The position numbers were made by a program, and so were the translations under genes. Positions 6,627 through 13,512 of a stretch of 14,287 nucleotides of DNA are shown in pieces (within the stretch, counting starts at the first letter, position 1; each line of letters opens with the position of its first letter). Location of the stretch: NCBI GenBank assembly GCA_027016965.1, contig JALURI010000106.1:1-14287 (forward strand). The letters run 5' to 3'. The stretch comes from Geoglobus sp. (GTDB lineage Archaea > Halobacteriota > Archaeoglobi > Archaeoglobales > Archaeoglobaceae). The notes under the pieces are model-generated. The model was not told the DNA's origin. It worked only from the letters and a program-made list of their open reading frames with translations, and searched no databases.

Positions 6627-6632
6627 TTTTTT
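6627..6632 (+). terminator. T6 run directly after the candidate micro-gene
   Basis: Six T residues follow the TAA of the small frame without a gap and precede the TATA-like element of the radical SAM gene. This is consistent with a short transcription unit ending before the next promoter, but T-runs are common in AT-rich gaps. Confidence 0.25.
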
Positions 6633-6638
6633 AGGAAG

Positions 6639-6652
6639 TTTAAATATATAAT
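6639..6652 (+). promoter_or_regulatory. Likely TATA box of the radical SAM gene
   Basis: TTTAAATATATAAT matches the archaeal TATA consensus well. If used, transcription would begin near 6672 and give an unusually long leader of about 60 bases for this compact window. That leader contains a direct repeat of TTTCAAAT (6669-6676 and 6695-6702). A weaker core, AATAATTAA (about 6700-6708), would instead give a nearly leaderless mRNA. Confidence 0.4.
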
Positions 6653-6735
6653 AACTCCAAAAATAATCTTTCAAATCGCCAGTTTTAAGTAGTATTTCAA
6701 ATAATTAACTGTGCAAAAACAATAGCCGGGATACC

Positions 6736-8118
6736 ATGAACATATCGCTGATAAGTCCATCTTCAAAAGTTGAAACATCTGAAAAGATTGAATTCTTCAC
6801 ACCTCCCCTCAGCATAGCATACTTAGCTGGAGCTTTAAGGGAAAATGGACACAAAGTTCAGCTTATTGACAACGCTGTTGAAAATCTGAGCCTGGAAAAA
6901 ATCACTAAAAAAGTGAAAGACTCTGAAATTGTTGGAATTACCTCAACAACACCCACATTCAATACAGCACTGAAATACATTGAAGCAATAAAATCAGAAC
7001 TTCCAGATGTTTTTGTGATAGCTGGAGGAGTTCACGTATCATTTATGCCTGAAGAGGCACTGAAAAAGGGGGCAGATGCTGTATGCATAGGTGAAGGTGA
7101 GCGAACAATTGTAGAACTGGCAGAAAACGTTGAAAGGGGCAAGAGTGTAGCTGACATCAGGGGAATATGCTACAGAAAGAACGAGAGGATTAAATTCAAT
7201 CCCGTAAGAGAATTTGAAGAAGATCTTGACGCTCTTCCACTGCCAGCATACGATTTGCTTCCCATGGATAAGTACAGGGTTGTTGGAAGAAGGCTTGAAT
7301 ATTTTCCTGTTATCAGCTCAAGGGGATGTCCATTTGGATGCATATACTGTGTAACCTCCAGATTTATGGGGAAAAAATTCAGGGCAAAAAGTGCTGTTAA
7401 GGTGGGTGAGGAACTGCAATGGCTCATGGATAAATTCAAGGCAAACCAAATTGCATTCAGCGATGACACCTTTACTTTGGACAGAAAGAGGGTAGAGGAG
7501 ATCTGCAAGGAAATAAAAGAAAGGGGACTGGACATAAAATGGAGCTGCTCATCAAGGGTGGATACTGTAAATAGTGAACTCTCCACCACAATGGCAAGGG
7601 TTGGATGCACCCTTATCTATTTCGGGGTTGAATCAGCAAGTGATAACATCCTGAAATTTTACAGGAAGAGAATAGACATGAAAAAAGCAAGAGATGCAGT
7701 GAAAACCGTTAAAAAAACTGGAATACTGGCAGCCTGTTCATTTATTCTTGGAGCGCCAATGGAGACAGAATCGGAGATGATGAAAACAGTTGAGACATCA
7801 GTAAGACTGAACCCTGATTACGCCCAGTTTTCAATTTTAACACCATATCCCGGAACCGAGCTCTATGAGACTGCTAAAAAGAACAAATGGCTTTTGACAG
7901 AAAATTTTGATGATTATACTGCAGGAAAACCAGTTCTAAAAAATTATTATCTGCCACCTGAAAGGATATACGAAATCCTGAAGTATGCCTACAGAAAGTT
8001 CTACCTGAGACCGAGATACATCTTCAAAAGGATTCTTTCAGGAGATGTGTATTTTGCTTCAGGTTTGTTCAGGAAATTTTTGGGTGGAAAATTGAAGACG
8101 ATCTGGAGTAAGGAATAA
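6736..8118 (+). CDS. B12-binding-domain radical SAM protein (class B type), function unknown
   Basis: Enzyme of 460 aa with an N-terminal cobalamin-binding Rossmann-like domain (about 1-130, with PPLSIAYLAG at 23-32 and GGVHVSFMPEEA at 97-108) followed by a radical SAM barrel. The cluster motif CPFGCIYC supplies Cys198, Cys202 and Cys205 for the SAM-binding [4Fe-4S] cluster. GVES (297-300) and SFILGAP (335-341) are typical barrel motifs. The B12 domain lacks the DxHxxG signature, as is common in this class. The basic, aromatic C-terminus (FYLRPRYIFKRIL, 422-434) resembles that of lipid-modifying relatives. Family members methylate unactivated carbons or carry out cyclisations and other radical steps, including archaeal tetraether-lipid ring formation, but nothing here fixes the substrate. 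The gene stands alone, divergent from lysC and just upstream of the rpo7 promoter. Confidence 0.88.
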   Translation: MNISLISPSSKVETSEKIEFFTPPLSIAYLAGALRENGHKVQLIDNAVENLSLEKITKKVKDSEIVGITSTTPTFNTALKYIEAIKSELPDVFVIAGGVHVSFMPEEALKKGADAVCIGEGERTIVELAENVERGKSVADIRGICYRKNERIKFNPVREFEEDLDALPLPAYDLLPMDKYRVVGRRLEYFPVISSRGCPFGCIYCVTSRFMGKKFRAKSAVKVGEELQWLMDKFKANQIAFSDDTFTLDRKRVEEICKEIKERGLDIKWSCSSRVDTVNSELSTTMARVGCTLIYFGVESASDNILKFYRKRIDMKKARDAVKTVKKTGILAACSFILGAPMETESEMMKTVETSVRLNPDYAQFSILTPYPGTELYETAKKNKWLLTENFDDYTAGKPVLKNYYLPPERIYEILKYAYRKFYLRPRYIFKRILSGDVYFASGLFRKFLGGKLKTIWSKE

Positions 8119-8127
8119 ATTTATAAT
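8119..8127 (+). promoter_or_regulatory. TATA box of the rpo7-bud32 operon
   Basis: ATTTATAAT begins one base after the stop codon of the radical SAM gene. Its centre is about 45 bases before the rpo7 ATG, predicting transcription start near 8149 and a leader of about 19 bases that carries the GGTGAT ribosome-binding site. The inverted repeat at 8130-8147 lies exactly between this box and the expected start site. Confidence 0.55.
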
Positions 8128-8129
8128 CC

Positions 8130-8147
8130 ATAACCAATTCTGGTTAT
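8130..8147. repeat. Perfect inverted repeat between TATA box and start site of the rpo7 operon
   Basis: ATAACCA-ATTC-TGGTTAT: two perfect 7-base arms around a 4-base spacer. The position just downstream of the TATA box is where archaeal repressors commonly bind to block RNA polymerase recruitment. It could also form a small hairpin at the 3' end of the radical SAM transcript, but no T-run follows. An operator is the preferred reading, as an inference. Confidence 0.5.
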
Positions 8148-8157
8148 CCGTATTCTC

Positions 8158-8163
8158 GGTGAT
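8158..8163 (+). promoter_or_regulatory. Ribosome-binding site fixing the rpo7 start
   Basis: GGTGAT is complementary to the 3' end of archaeal 16S rRNA and stands four bases before ATG 8168. It overlaps two earlier in-frame start codons (GTG 8159, ATG 8162), which therefore are unlikely starts. Confidence 0.7.
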
Positions 8164-8167
8164 GCTC

Positions 8168-8731
8168 ATGTATGGTAGAATAAAGATCAGAGATACTGTC
8201 AGGGTACCTCCTGACAGGCTTGGAGAGGGTCTGGACGAGATAATCGGAGAACTGCTCTGGGAAAACTTTCAGGGGAAACTTGACAAGGAGTATGGAATGA
8301 TAGTATGCATTGAAAGTATTGAGGAGATTGGGGAAGGTAGAATAATAGAGGGTGATGGTGGAATTTACTTTGATGTTGTTTTCAACGCAATTACATTTAA
8401 ACCGGTGATGCAGGAGATTGTAGAAGGGGTTGTAAACGAGATTGTGGAATTTGGGGCATTTGTGTCACTTGGACCTCTCGATGGACTGCTTCACATGAGC
8501 CAGATTACCGATGATTACCTGAACTACGATGAGAAAAGCAAAAGACTGGTGGCAAAGGAGAGCAAGAAAACAGTTGAAGAGGGTGACATCGTAAGAGCGA
8601 GAATTGTGGCACTTTCTCTGAAAGAAAAGGAGCCTGAAAAAAGCAAGATCGGTCTCACCATGAGGCAGCCATGGCTCGGAGCAATTAAATGGATTCAGGA
8701 GGAGAAGGAGAAGCTGGAGAGTGGTGGTTGA
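8168..8731 (+). CDS. rpo7: DNA-directed RNA polymerase subunit Rpo7 (RpoE')
   Basis: Stalk subunit of archaeal RNA polymerase (187 aa), the homologue of eukaryotic Rpb7. With Rpo4 it forms the stalk that binds nascent RNA, helps open promoters and aids termination. The N-terminal tip domain (1-80) starts with MYGRIKIRDTVRVPP, as expected for the family. The C-terminal half is an S1/OB RNA-binding fold (about 81-165), with EFGAFVSLGPLDGLLHMS at 94-111. The start at 8168 matches family N-termini and has a well-placed GGTGAT. The gene opens a seven-gene operon; its TGA shares one base with the spt4 ATG (TGATG). Rpo4 is not in the window, as it is usually encoded elsewhere. Confidence 0.96.
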   Translation: MYGRIKIRDTVRVPPDRLGEGLDEIIGELLWENFQGKLDKEYGMIVCIESIEEIGEGRIIEGDGGIYFDVVFNAITFKPVMQEIVEGVVNEIVEFGAFVSLGPLDGLLHMSQITDDYLNYDEKSKRLVAKESKKTVEEGDIVRARIVALSLKEKEPEKSKIGLTMRQPWLGAIKWIQEEKEKLESGG

Positions 8732-8919
8732 TGGTAGAGTACGCATGCAAAAAGTGCAGATACATAACTGAAGAGCCAACGATATGCAAGGTGTGTGGTG
8801 GAAGAGATTTTACCAAGGAATGGCATGGATATGTGGTTGTCATAGATCCTGAAAAAAGTGAAATCGCGAAGAAGCTTGGGATAAAATATGCAGGAAAGTA
8901 TGCGCTGATAGTGAGCTGA
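8731..8919 (+). CDS. spt4: Transcription elongation factor Spt4 (RpoE'')
   Basis: Small zinc protein (62 aa) that pairs with Spt5 to form the clamp-closing elongation factor, which increases RNA polymerase processivity. The zinc site is made of CKKC (6-9) and CKVC (19-22). The stretch GYVVVIDPEKSEIAKKLGI (33-51) is typical of archaeal Spt4 and includes the Spt5-contacting strand. The frame is open upstream to 8689, but the family begins at MVEYACKKC. The ATG at 8731 overlaps the rpo7 stop codon by one base, with GTGGTG just before it as a weak ribosome-binding site. Confidence 0.95.
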   Translation: MVEYACKKCRYITEEPTICKVCGGRDFTKEWHGYVVVIDPEKSEIAKKLGIKYAGKYALIVS

Positions 8920-8920
8920 G

Positions 8921-9499
8921 ATGCTGAGAGTCAGGGAAAATCAGAGAGACAGGCTTTCAAAACCTGTTGGGAAGCTTTATGAGGGAAAAGGTCCTGAATT
9001 AATCAAAAAAATTGAGGAAATTAAAAATGCAACAATCTTTGTCACCATTGGAGATCTGGTAACACTTTACACATTTCAGGCATGTTTTGAGCCCGATATT
9101 GCTATAATCGATTTCAAAACAAAGAGATCCAGATTGAGTAAGATTGAAAAAGATCTTCTCGAGGGTTTTATAAGGGATTACAGGAAGATCAGAGTTGAAA
9201 ATCCACAGGGACATCTGACAGAAGAGCTTGTTAAAGCACTGTTTCATGCAGTTGAAAATGAAAAAACCTGCATAATTGTGGATGGAGAAGAGGATATGGC
9301 AGCCCTGCCTCTTGCCCTGATTCTGCCCGAAAAAAGTCTAATACTGTTTGGAATGCCGGGGAGAGGAATAATCGCATATTCCATCAATCAGGAGGATAAA
9401 GTTCTAATATCCAGAATAGTTGAGGAGATGGAAGAGATCGGGGATGATAGAGTTAAAAAAATGCTGACAGGAGGTGATGAACGTGGAAATACTTATTGA
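8921..9499 (+). CDS. GTP-dependent dephospho-CoA kinase (DUF359 family)
   Basis: Archaeal enzyme (192 aa) that phosphorylates dephospho-CoA in the last step of CoA synthesis, using GTP; the family is unrelated to bacterial CoaE and was identified through the Thermococcus kodakarensis protein. Conserved blocks are KPVGKLYEG (14-22), IGDLVT (43-48), IDFKTKR (63-69), NPQGHLT (94-100), DGEEDMAALPL (121-131) and LFGMPGRGI (142-150). The acidic and glycine-rich blocks are the probable substrate and nucleotide sites. The ATG follows the spt4 stop codon after one base, and the 3' end overlaps rps24e. Placement between transcription and ribosome genes is a recurrent archaeal arrangement. The activity call rests on family membership. 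Confidence 0.88.
   Translation: MLRVRENQRDRLSKPVGKLYEGKGPELIKKIEEIKNATIFVTIGDLVTLYTFQACFEPDIAIIDFKTKRSRLSKIEKDLLEGFIRDYRKIRVENPQGHLTEELVKALFHAVENEKTCIIVDGEEDMAALPLALILPEKSLILFGMPGRGIIAYSINQEDKVLISRIVEEMEEIGDDRVKKMLTGGDERGNTY
9469..9478 (+). promoter_or_regulatory. Extended Shine-Dalgarno that points to the GTG start of rps24e
   Basis: AGGAGGTGAT is a ten-base match to the expected 16S rRNA 3' end. It swallows the upstream GTG (9474) and leaves only two bases between GGAGG and ATG 9477, but eight bases between GGAGG and GTG 9483, which is the usual spacing. Confidence 0.7.
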
Positions 9500-9782
9500 A
9501 AGGCAGAAGGACAACCCTCTGCTGAAGAGAAAGGAGGTGTACTTCAGAGTAAAGTATGAAGATTCAAAGGTGACTCCATCAAGAAAGGATGTGAGAGAGA
9601 AGCTTTCAGGATTGCTCAATGCAGAAGTGAACAGGCTTGTCGTAAGGTGGATGAAACCTGAATTTGGAAAGATGGAGGCAGAGGGATATGCTCTGATATA
9701 CGATACAGAAAAGGATATGAAGTCTGTTGAGGAAGATTACGTGCTTAAGAGAAATTTTGGTGAAGAGAAGGAGGGAGAATGA
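9483..9782 (+). CDS. rps24e: Small ribosomal subunit protein S24e
   Basis: Archaeal/eukaryotic ribosomal protein eS24 (99 aa) of the 30S subunit. Family hallmarks are the N-terminal [18 protein letters not shown] (2-19) and [11 protein letters not shown] (31-41), with a basic acidic-tailed C-terminus. GTG 9483 is the preferred start because it aligns with the usual Met-Glu-Ile beginning of the family and has ideal spacing from the strong Shine-Dalgarno; ATG 9477 would add only two residues and sits inside that site. The start lies within the dephospho-CoA kinase gene (17-base overlap), and the stop codon shares a base with the rps27ae ATG. Confidence 0.93.
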   Translation: MEILIERQKDNPLLKRKEVYFRVKYEDSKVTPSRKDVREKLSGLLNAEVNRLVVRWMKPEFGKMEAEGYALIYDTEKDMKSVEEDYVLKRNFGEEKEGE

Positions 9783-9955
9783 TGCCGTCAAATGAGAAGG
9801 GAGAGGTGCTTGTCTCCAAGTTCTATGAAATCAAGGGAGACAAGGTTGTCAGAAACAGAAAATTCTGTCCCAGATGCGGTGAAGGTGTTTTTCTGGCAGA
9901 ACACATGGACCGAAGAACCTGTGGAAAATGTGGTTATACTGAATTCAAGAAATGA
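9782..9955 (+). CDS. rps27ae: Small ribosomal subunit protein S27ae
   Basis: Zinc-ribbon ribosomal protein eS31 (57 aa), the archaeal counterpart of the S27a part of the eukaryotic ubiquitin-S27a fusion. The zinc site is CPRC (29-32) and CGKC (47-50). The preceding segment [19 protein letters not shown] (16-34) is characteristic. Two adjacent ATG codons (9779 and 9782) are possible; the second is preferred because GGAGG (9770-9774) is then seven bases away. The stop codon overlaps the kae1 start as ATGA. Confidence 0.94.
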   Translation: MPSNEKGEVLVSKFYEIKGDKVVRNRKFCPRCGEGVFLAEHMDRRTCGKCGYTEFKK

Positions 9956-10920
9956 TATCCCTTGGAATTGAGAGCACAGCATGGAACTTCAGCATTGGAG
10001 TTGTAAGCGAGAAGGAGATTATTGCCCTTGAAAATGAGGCATATTCACCGAAAGAGGGAGGAATACATCCGAGAGAGGCAGCCCAGCACCATTCAGAGGT
10101 AGCAGGAAATGTACTGAACAGGATTTTCAAAAAAATCTCACCGGATGAGATGGATGTTATCTCATTCTCTCAGGGTCCCGGTATGGGACCTTGCCTAAGA
10201 ATTGGTGCAACAGTTGCAAGAGCACTGGCATTGAAACTTGAGAAACCGCTGGCAGGTGTAAATCACTGTTTAGCACATGTTGAGATAGGGAGATGGCTAA
10301 CAGGAGCTGAAGATCCAGTTACTGTATATGTGAGTGGTGGAAACAGCCAGATTATCGCAAGAAGGGGTAACAGGTACAGGGTTTTTGGTGAGACACTGGA
10401 TATAGGGATAGGAAATGCAATTGACAAGTTCGCACGATACATAGGGCTTCCACACCCCGGAGGGCCAAGGGTGGAAAAGCTGGCTGAAAAAGGCACAAGA
10501 TACATTGAGATGCCATATGTTGTGAAGGGAATGGATTTCTCCTTCAGCGGGATTGTTACCCATGCAATGAAACTTTTCGATGAAGGATGTAGGTCTGAAG
10601 ACATTGCTTTCAGCTTTCAGGAGACTGCTTTTGCGATGCTTGTTGAGGTAACAGAGAGAGCAATGGCATATCTTGGAAAGAGTGAGTGTCTTCTCGTTGG
10701 AGGGGTTGGGGCAAACAGAAGACTTCAGGAAATGCTCAGACTCATGTGCCATGATAGAAACGCAAGTTTTCACGCCCCTCCTATTAAATATATGGGGGAC
10801 AACGGAGCCATGATAGCTTACACAGGACTTCTGATGGCAAAACATGGGGTCAGAACAGAGATCCAGGAATCATATGTCAGACCGGACTTCAGAATTGAAG
10901 AGGTTGAGGTACCATGGTAA
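9952..10920 (+). CDS. kae1: tRNA N6-adenosine threonylcarbamoyltransferase Kae1 (KEOPS)
   Basis: Catalytic subunit of KEOPS (322 aa, ASKHA fold), which transfers threonylcarbamoyl from its adenylate to A37 of ANN-decoding tRNAs, forming t6A. Recognisable blocks are [12 protein letters not shown] (5-16), [13 protein letters not shown] (35-47), the metal-binding HCLAH with His105 and His109, YVSGGNSQ (126-133), GNAIDKF (154-160), HPGGPRVE (168-175), FSFSG (196-200), GGVGANRRL (250-258) and GDNGAMIAY (282-290) with the metal ligand Asp283. Length is normal for an archaeal unfused Kae1. The gene starts inside the rps27ae stop (ATGA) with no Shine-Dalgarno of its own, so translation is probably coupled. 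Bud32 follows with a 7-base overlap, as a separate protein rather than the fusion seen in some archaea. Confidence 0.96.
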   Translation: MISLGIESTAWNFSIGVVSEKEIIALENEAYSPKEGGIHPREAAQHHSEVAGNVLNRIFKKISPDEMDVISFSQGPGMGPCLRIGATVARALALKLEKPLAGVNHCLAHVEIGRWLTGAEDPVTVYVSGGNSQIIARRGNRYRVFGETLDIGIGNAIDKFARYIGLPHPGGPRVEKLAEKGTRYIEMPYVVKGMDFSFSGIVTHAMKLFDEGCRSEDIAFSFQETAFAMLVEVTERAMAYLGKSECLLVGGVGANRRLQEMLRLMCHDRNASFHAPPIKYMGDNGAMIAYTGLLMAKHGVRTEIQESYVRPDFRIEEVEVPW

Positions 10921-11507
10921 AAACGATACTGGGCGGGGAAGCTGAGGTAAAGATCCATGACATATTTGTTGAGAAGATAAGAACAAGCAAGAGATACCGT
11001 GTTAAGGAGCTTGATGATAAACTGAGGAAAAGAAGAACTGTTTCTGAGGCAAAAATAATCTCAAGTGCAAGAAGATCGGGGGTGGCAACGCCCATCATTC
11101 TCGATGTTGAGGGTTGCAGAATAGTTATGGAGAGAATCAATGGTGATGCAGTTAGAAATGTGATAAACAGAGAAATAGCCGTAAAGATCGGGGAAAATGT
11201 TGCAAAACTTCATTCTGCTGGAATCATACATGGAGATCTTACACCGATGAACATGATACTGAAAGATGGTATGATTTATTTCATCGACTTCGGTCTTGCA
11301 TATTACGATGAGAGGGTTGAGGCGAAAGGAGTTGATATCCATGTGTTCTATGAAGCTCTGAAAGCTGATTTTGATAACTGGAGTGAGCTCTGGGATGGCT
11401 TTCTTGAGGGATATTCTCAATACGAAAAGTTTGATGAGGTTATTGACAGATTCAGAGAAATAGAGATGAGGGGCAGATACGTGGATAAATCAGAAAACAA
11501 TCACTGA
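10914..11507 (+). CDS. bud32: KEOPS kinase/ATPase Bud32
   Basis: Small atypical protein kinase of the RIO/piD261 type (197 aa) that acts as the ATPase partner of Kae1 in KEOPS. Visible elements are the invariant Lys21 in VEKIR, the regulatory Glu45 in TVSEAKII, GRIV-like hinge MERI (72-75), the catalytic loop HGDLTPMNM (106-114) with Asp108 and Asn113, the metal-binding DFG (125-127), and RGRY near the C-terminus (186-189), a Bud32 trademark. It has no N-terminal Kae1 fusion. The ATG overlaps the end of kae1, with GAGGT three bases upstream as a weak ribosome-binding site. The other KEOPS subunits (Cgi121, Pcc1) are not in the window. It is the last gene of the tight operon. Confidence 0.96.
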   Translation: MVKTILGGEAEVKIHDIFVEKIRTSKRYRVKELDDKLRKRRTVSEAKIISSARRSGVATPIILDVEGCRIVMERINGDAVRNVINREIAVKIGENVAKLHSAGIIHGDLTPMNMILKDGMIYFIDFGLAYYDERVEAKGVDIHVFYEALKADFDNWSELWDGFLEGYSQYEKFDEVIDRFREIEMRGRYVDKSENNH

Positions 11508-11560
11508 AGCTTTTCAGATGTATGGTAAAGTTTTTCAGCAACTCAGAAACTTGAAATTTA

Positions 11561-12931
11561 ATGAAAAAAATAGCGTTTGCACTGCTGCTCTTGGCCCTGA
11601 TAACCAGACTATATGCTCTCGATGCAAGACCCATGGACCATGATGAGAGCATTCATGGATACCTGAGCTACAGACTTCTTACCAAAGGTGAGTACCGATA
11701 TGATCCTGCATATCACGGTCCGTTTAAGTATTTTTCAACCGCCGGAGTCTTTGGGCTTTTCGGAGACTCAAAATTCACAGCTCGTCTGATACCTGCCTTT
11801 TTCTCACTAATCGGGATTTTTTTTGCAATCAGAATGAAAAAATTTTATAGCTATGCACCTGTATTTGCACTTATACTGGTTTTTTCACCTTCAATACTGT
11901 ATTACTCAAGGTATCTCAGAAATGACCTGATAGTCATAGCTTCCTTCATAGGTGTTGTTTATTCTTATTTCTCATACCGGTTTGAAAAAAAGCCAGTTTA
12001 CATTTACACTGCCATAATACTTTCTACCATAATTCTGACCTCGAAGGAGAACGGTTATCTGTATATGGGTACAATCCTCTCATTTATTTTTTTCAGAAAA
12101 GTCTACGAGAGGGATTTTTCGGTTGATAGAAGTTCGGTGAAGCACATAATTGCTGCAGCTTTAATTGGATCTCTAATTTTCACCTCCCTCTATTCAGCAG
12201 GGTTTTCAGATATGGATGGAATAAAAAGGGCAACGATTGATTCATTTATTCACTGGTTTTCAAGAAACGAACAGAAAGATCACTGGAAGCCTGTTGATTA
12301 CTACCTGAAAATTATACTGAAATACGAGTTTCTGCCTCTGGGAATCGTTCTGGCTGGATTGCCTGAATTTTATAAGCGTATAAAAACCAGAAAAATCTCG
12401 GAATTTGAGCTCTTTGCATTCTACTGGCTTCTGACCTCATTCTTTGTCTACAACATAATGAATTACAAGACCCCGTGGCTTGTAACGCATCTTGTCGCCC
12501 CCATGGGTTTTTTCGGGAGCGTATACGCCACATATCTTGGCAAAAAGGAAGTTTTAGGAATTTTTACAGCTCTCATGGTCGTTACAGCAGGAGTGTCATT
12601 CTATTTGGCATACATTGATAACACAAACACAGAACATGATCTGATCTACATTCAGGCTCAGCCTGATGTTGAGATTCTTGCAGAGAGAATCAAGAACTAC
12701 GATGGGAAAGTTCTTGTTTTTGTTCCAGGAAATGATTACTGGCCATTACCATGGTATATGAGACACGAAAATGTTGGTTTTTCTGCCAGATATTTCGGTG
12801 GATATGATGTTGTTATCACATCTTCAAGCCAGGTGAACTTCATAAAAGAAAAGGGATATGTTCTGGATGGAAAATACACTCTAAGACCGGGTCATGATTT
12901 GTACTGGTTACATAAGTCCGAGGGCAGTTAA
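11561..12931 (+). CDS. Agl23-type polytopic GT-C membrane protein (TIGR03663-like)
   Basis: Integral membrane protein (456 aa) of the glycosyltransferase GT-C/PMT-like fold, like the TIGR03663 family named flippase-activity-associated Agl23 in haloarchaeal N-glycosylation. An N-terminal hydrophobic segment (4-20) is followed by the acidic loop motif DHDES (26-30), SRYLRND (116-122), SKEN (161-164) and NYKTPWL (301-307). About ten to eleven membrane spans can be counted up to residue 351. The soluble C-terminal domain (352-456) carries WPLPWYMR (394-401) and is probably on the cell exterior. Its likely role is handling lipid-linked sugars for surface glycosylation; donor and acceptor are unknown. 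It starts 53 bases after bud32 with no clear TATA box or Shine-Dalgarno, so it may be read as the tail of the upstream operon. Its 3' end overlaps tbp by 24 bases, tail to tail. Confidence 0.82.
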   Translation: MKKIAFALLLLALITRLYALDARPMDHDESIHGYLSYRLLTKGEYRYDPAYHGPFKYFSTAGVFGLFGDSKFTARLIPAFFSLIGIFFAIRMKKFYSYAPVFALILVFSPSILYYSRYLRNDLIVIASFIGVVYSYFSYRFEKKPVYIYTAIILSTIILTSKENGYLYMGTILSFIFFRKVYERDFSVDRSSVKHIIAAALIGSLIFTSLYSAGFSDMDGIKRATIDSFIHWFSRNEQKDHWKPVDYYLKIILKYEFLPLGIVLAGLPEFYKRIKTRKISEFELFAFYWLLTSFFVYNIMNYKTPWLVTHLVAPMGFFGSVYATYLGKKEVLGIFTALMVVTAGVSFYLAYIDNTNTEHDLIYIQAQPDVEILAERIKNYDGKVLVFVPGNDYWPLPWYMRHENVGFSARYFGGYDVVITSSSQVNFIKEKGYVLDGKYTLRPGHDLYWLHKSEGS

Positions 12932-13462
12932 CTCCTCTGCTATCCTTTCAACAGCCTTCCTTGCATCCTCAGGATTCTTTCCTCCTGTTACAACCATTTT
13001 TCCTGAACCGAAGATCAGGACAACCACTCTCGGATCTCTTAACCTGTATACAAGCCCTGGAAACTGCTCTGGTTCATATTCAATATTCTCCAAGCCAAGT
13101 CCAATTGCAATTGCATTCAGATTCAGATCAACACCAAGATCTGCTGAGGCAACAATATTCTGTACCTTCACTTCAGGATCTTCAAAAACCGGAATCCCAA
13201 AACTTCCAATAATCTTTACAACCTGTCCAACAGCCCTTCTTGCATCCTCAACACTCTTGCTTCCCGTGCAGACAACCTTGCCACTTCTGAAAACAAGTGC
13301 TGCAGCCTTTGGATCTTTAATTCTCAAAACAAGCCCCGGAAACTGCTTTGGCTTATATTCCGCATCCTTTACCTCCCTCGCAATTTTGTTCAAATCTATG
13401 TTTTCCCCAATCTGGGTTGATGCAACAACATTTTCAATTTTGATTTTGTAATCTGGCTCCAT
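12908..13462 (-). CDS. tbp: TATA-box-binding protein TBP
   Basis: General transcription factor (184 aa) that binds and bends the TATA box so that TFB and RNA polymerase can assemble. The two saddle repeats are obvious: IENVVAS (9-15) with QFPGLVLRI (40-48) and [10 protein letters not shown] (58-67), then VQNIVAS (100-106) with QFPGLVYRL (133-141) and [10 protein letters not shown] (151-160). The DNA-kinking phenylalanines are Phe41, Phe58, Phe134 and Phe151. It ends in ALGLM, without the acidic tail found in some archaeal TBPs. The promoter region holds a TATA-like core and a palindromic TATA-like sequence, discussed separately. The stop codon lies inside the 3' end of the opposing membrane-protein gene. 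Confidence 0.98.
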   Translation of the reverse strand: MEPDYKIKIENVVASTQIGENIDLNKIAREVKDAEYKPKQFPGLVLRIKDPKAAALVFRSGKVVCTGSKSVEDARRAVGQVVKIIGSFGIPVFEDPEVKVQNIVASADLGVDLNLNAIAIGLGLENIEYEPEQFPGLVYRLRDPRVVVLIFGSGKMVVTGGKNPEDARKAVERIAEELTALGLM

Positions 13463-13471
13463 ATTTAAAGA

Positions 13472-13483
13472 GGTTTATAAACC
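13472..13483. repeat. Perfect 12-base palindrome GGTTTATAAACC before tbp
   Basis: GGTTTATAAACC equals its own reverse complement. It sits 10 bases upstream of the tbp ATG, overlapping the expected transcription start site, and itself contains a TATA-like core. It may be a second TBP-binding site or a repressor operator. Confidence 0.5.
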
Positions 13484-13495
13484 GTATATATATGT
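13484..13495 (-). promoter_or_regulatory. TATA box of tbp
   Basis: The minus strand reads CATATATATACG just upstream of the palindrome, centred about 28 bases from the tbp ATG. Transcription would therefore begin near the ATG, giving a leaderless or almost leaderless mRNA. No Shine-Dalgarno is seen. Confidence 0.5.
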
Positions 13496-13512
13496 TTGCA
13501 TCTGAAAGGTAT

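Noticed and set aside
7170..7610. Minus-strand 146-codon frame within the radical SAM gene
   Set aside because: Antisense to the cysteine-motif and barrel-coding region; composition is typical of a shadow frame.
7778..7786. GATGATGA box-C-like sequence, considered as a C/D guide RNA
   Set aside because: It lies inside the radical SAM coding frame and no suitably spaced D box and internal C'/D' pair could be assigned.
8159..8167. Upstream GTG and ATG starts for rpo7
   Set aside because: Both fall within the GGTGAT ribosome-binding site; family proteins start with Met-Tyr, encoded at 8168.
8689..8730. Upstream start for spt4
   Set aside because: The extra residues overlap the end of rpo7 and are not part of the Spt4 family; the ATG at 8731 gives the conserved N-terminus.
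10297..10845. Minus-strand frame of 182 codons inside kae1
   Set aside because: Kae1 motifs run through the whole region on the plus strand; the antisense frame has Cys/His/Ser-rich shadow composition.
12894..13451. Long plus-strand frame (185 codons) opposite tbp
   Set aside because: It is the antisense shadow of the unmistakable TBP gene, serine/proline-rich with no family features.
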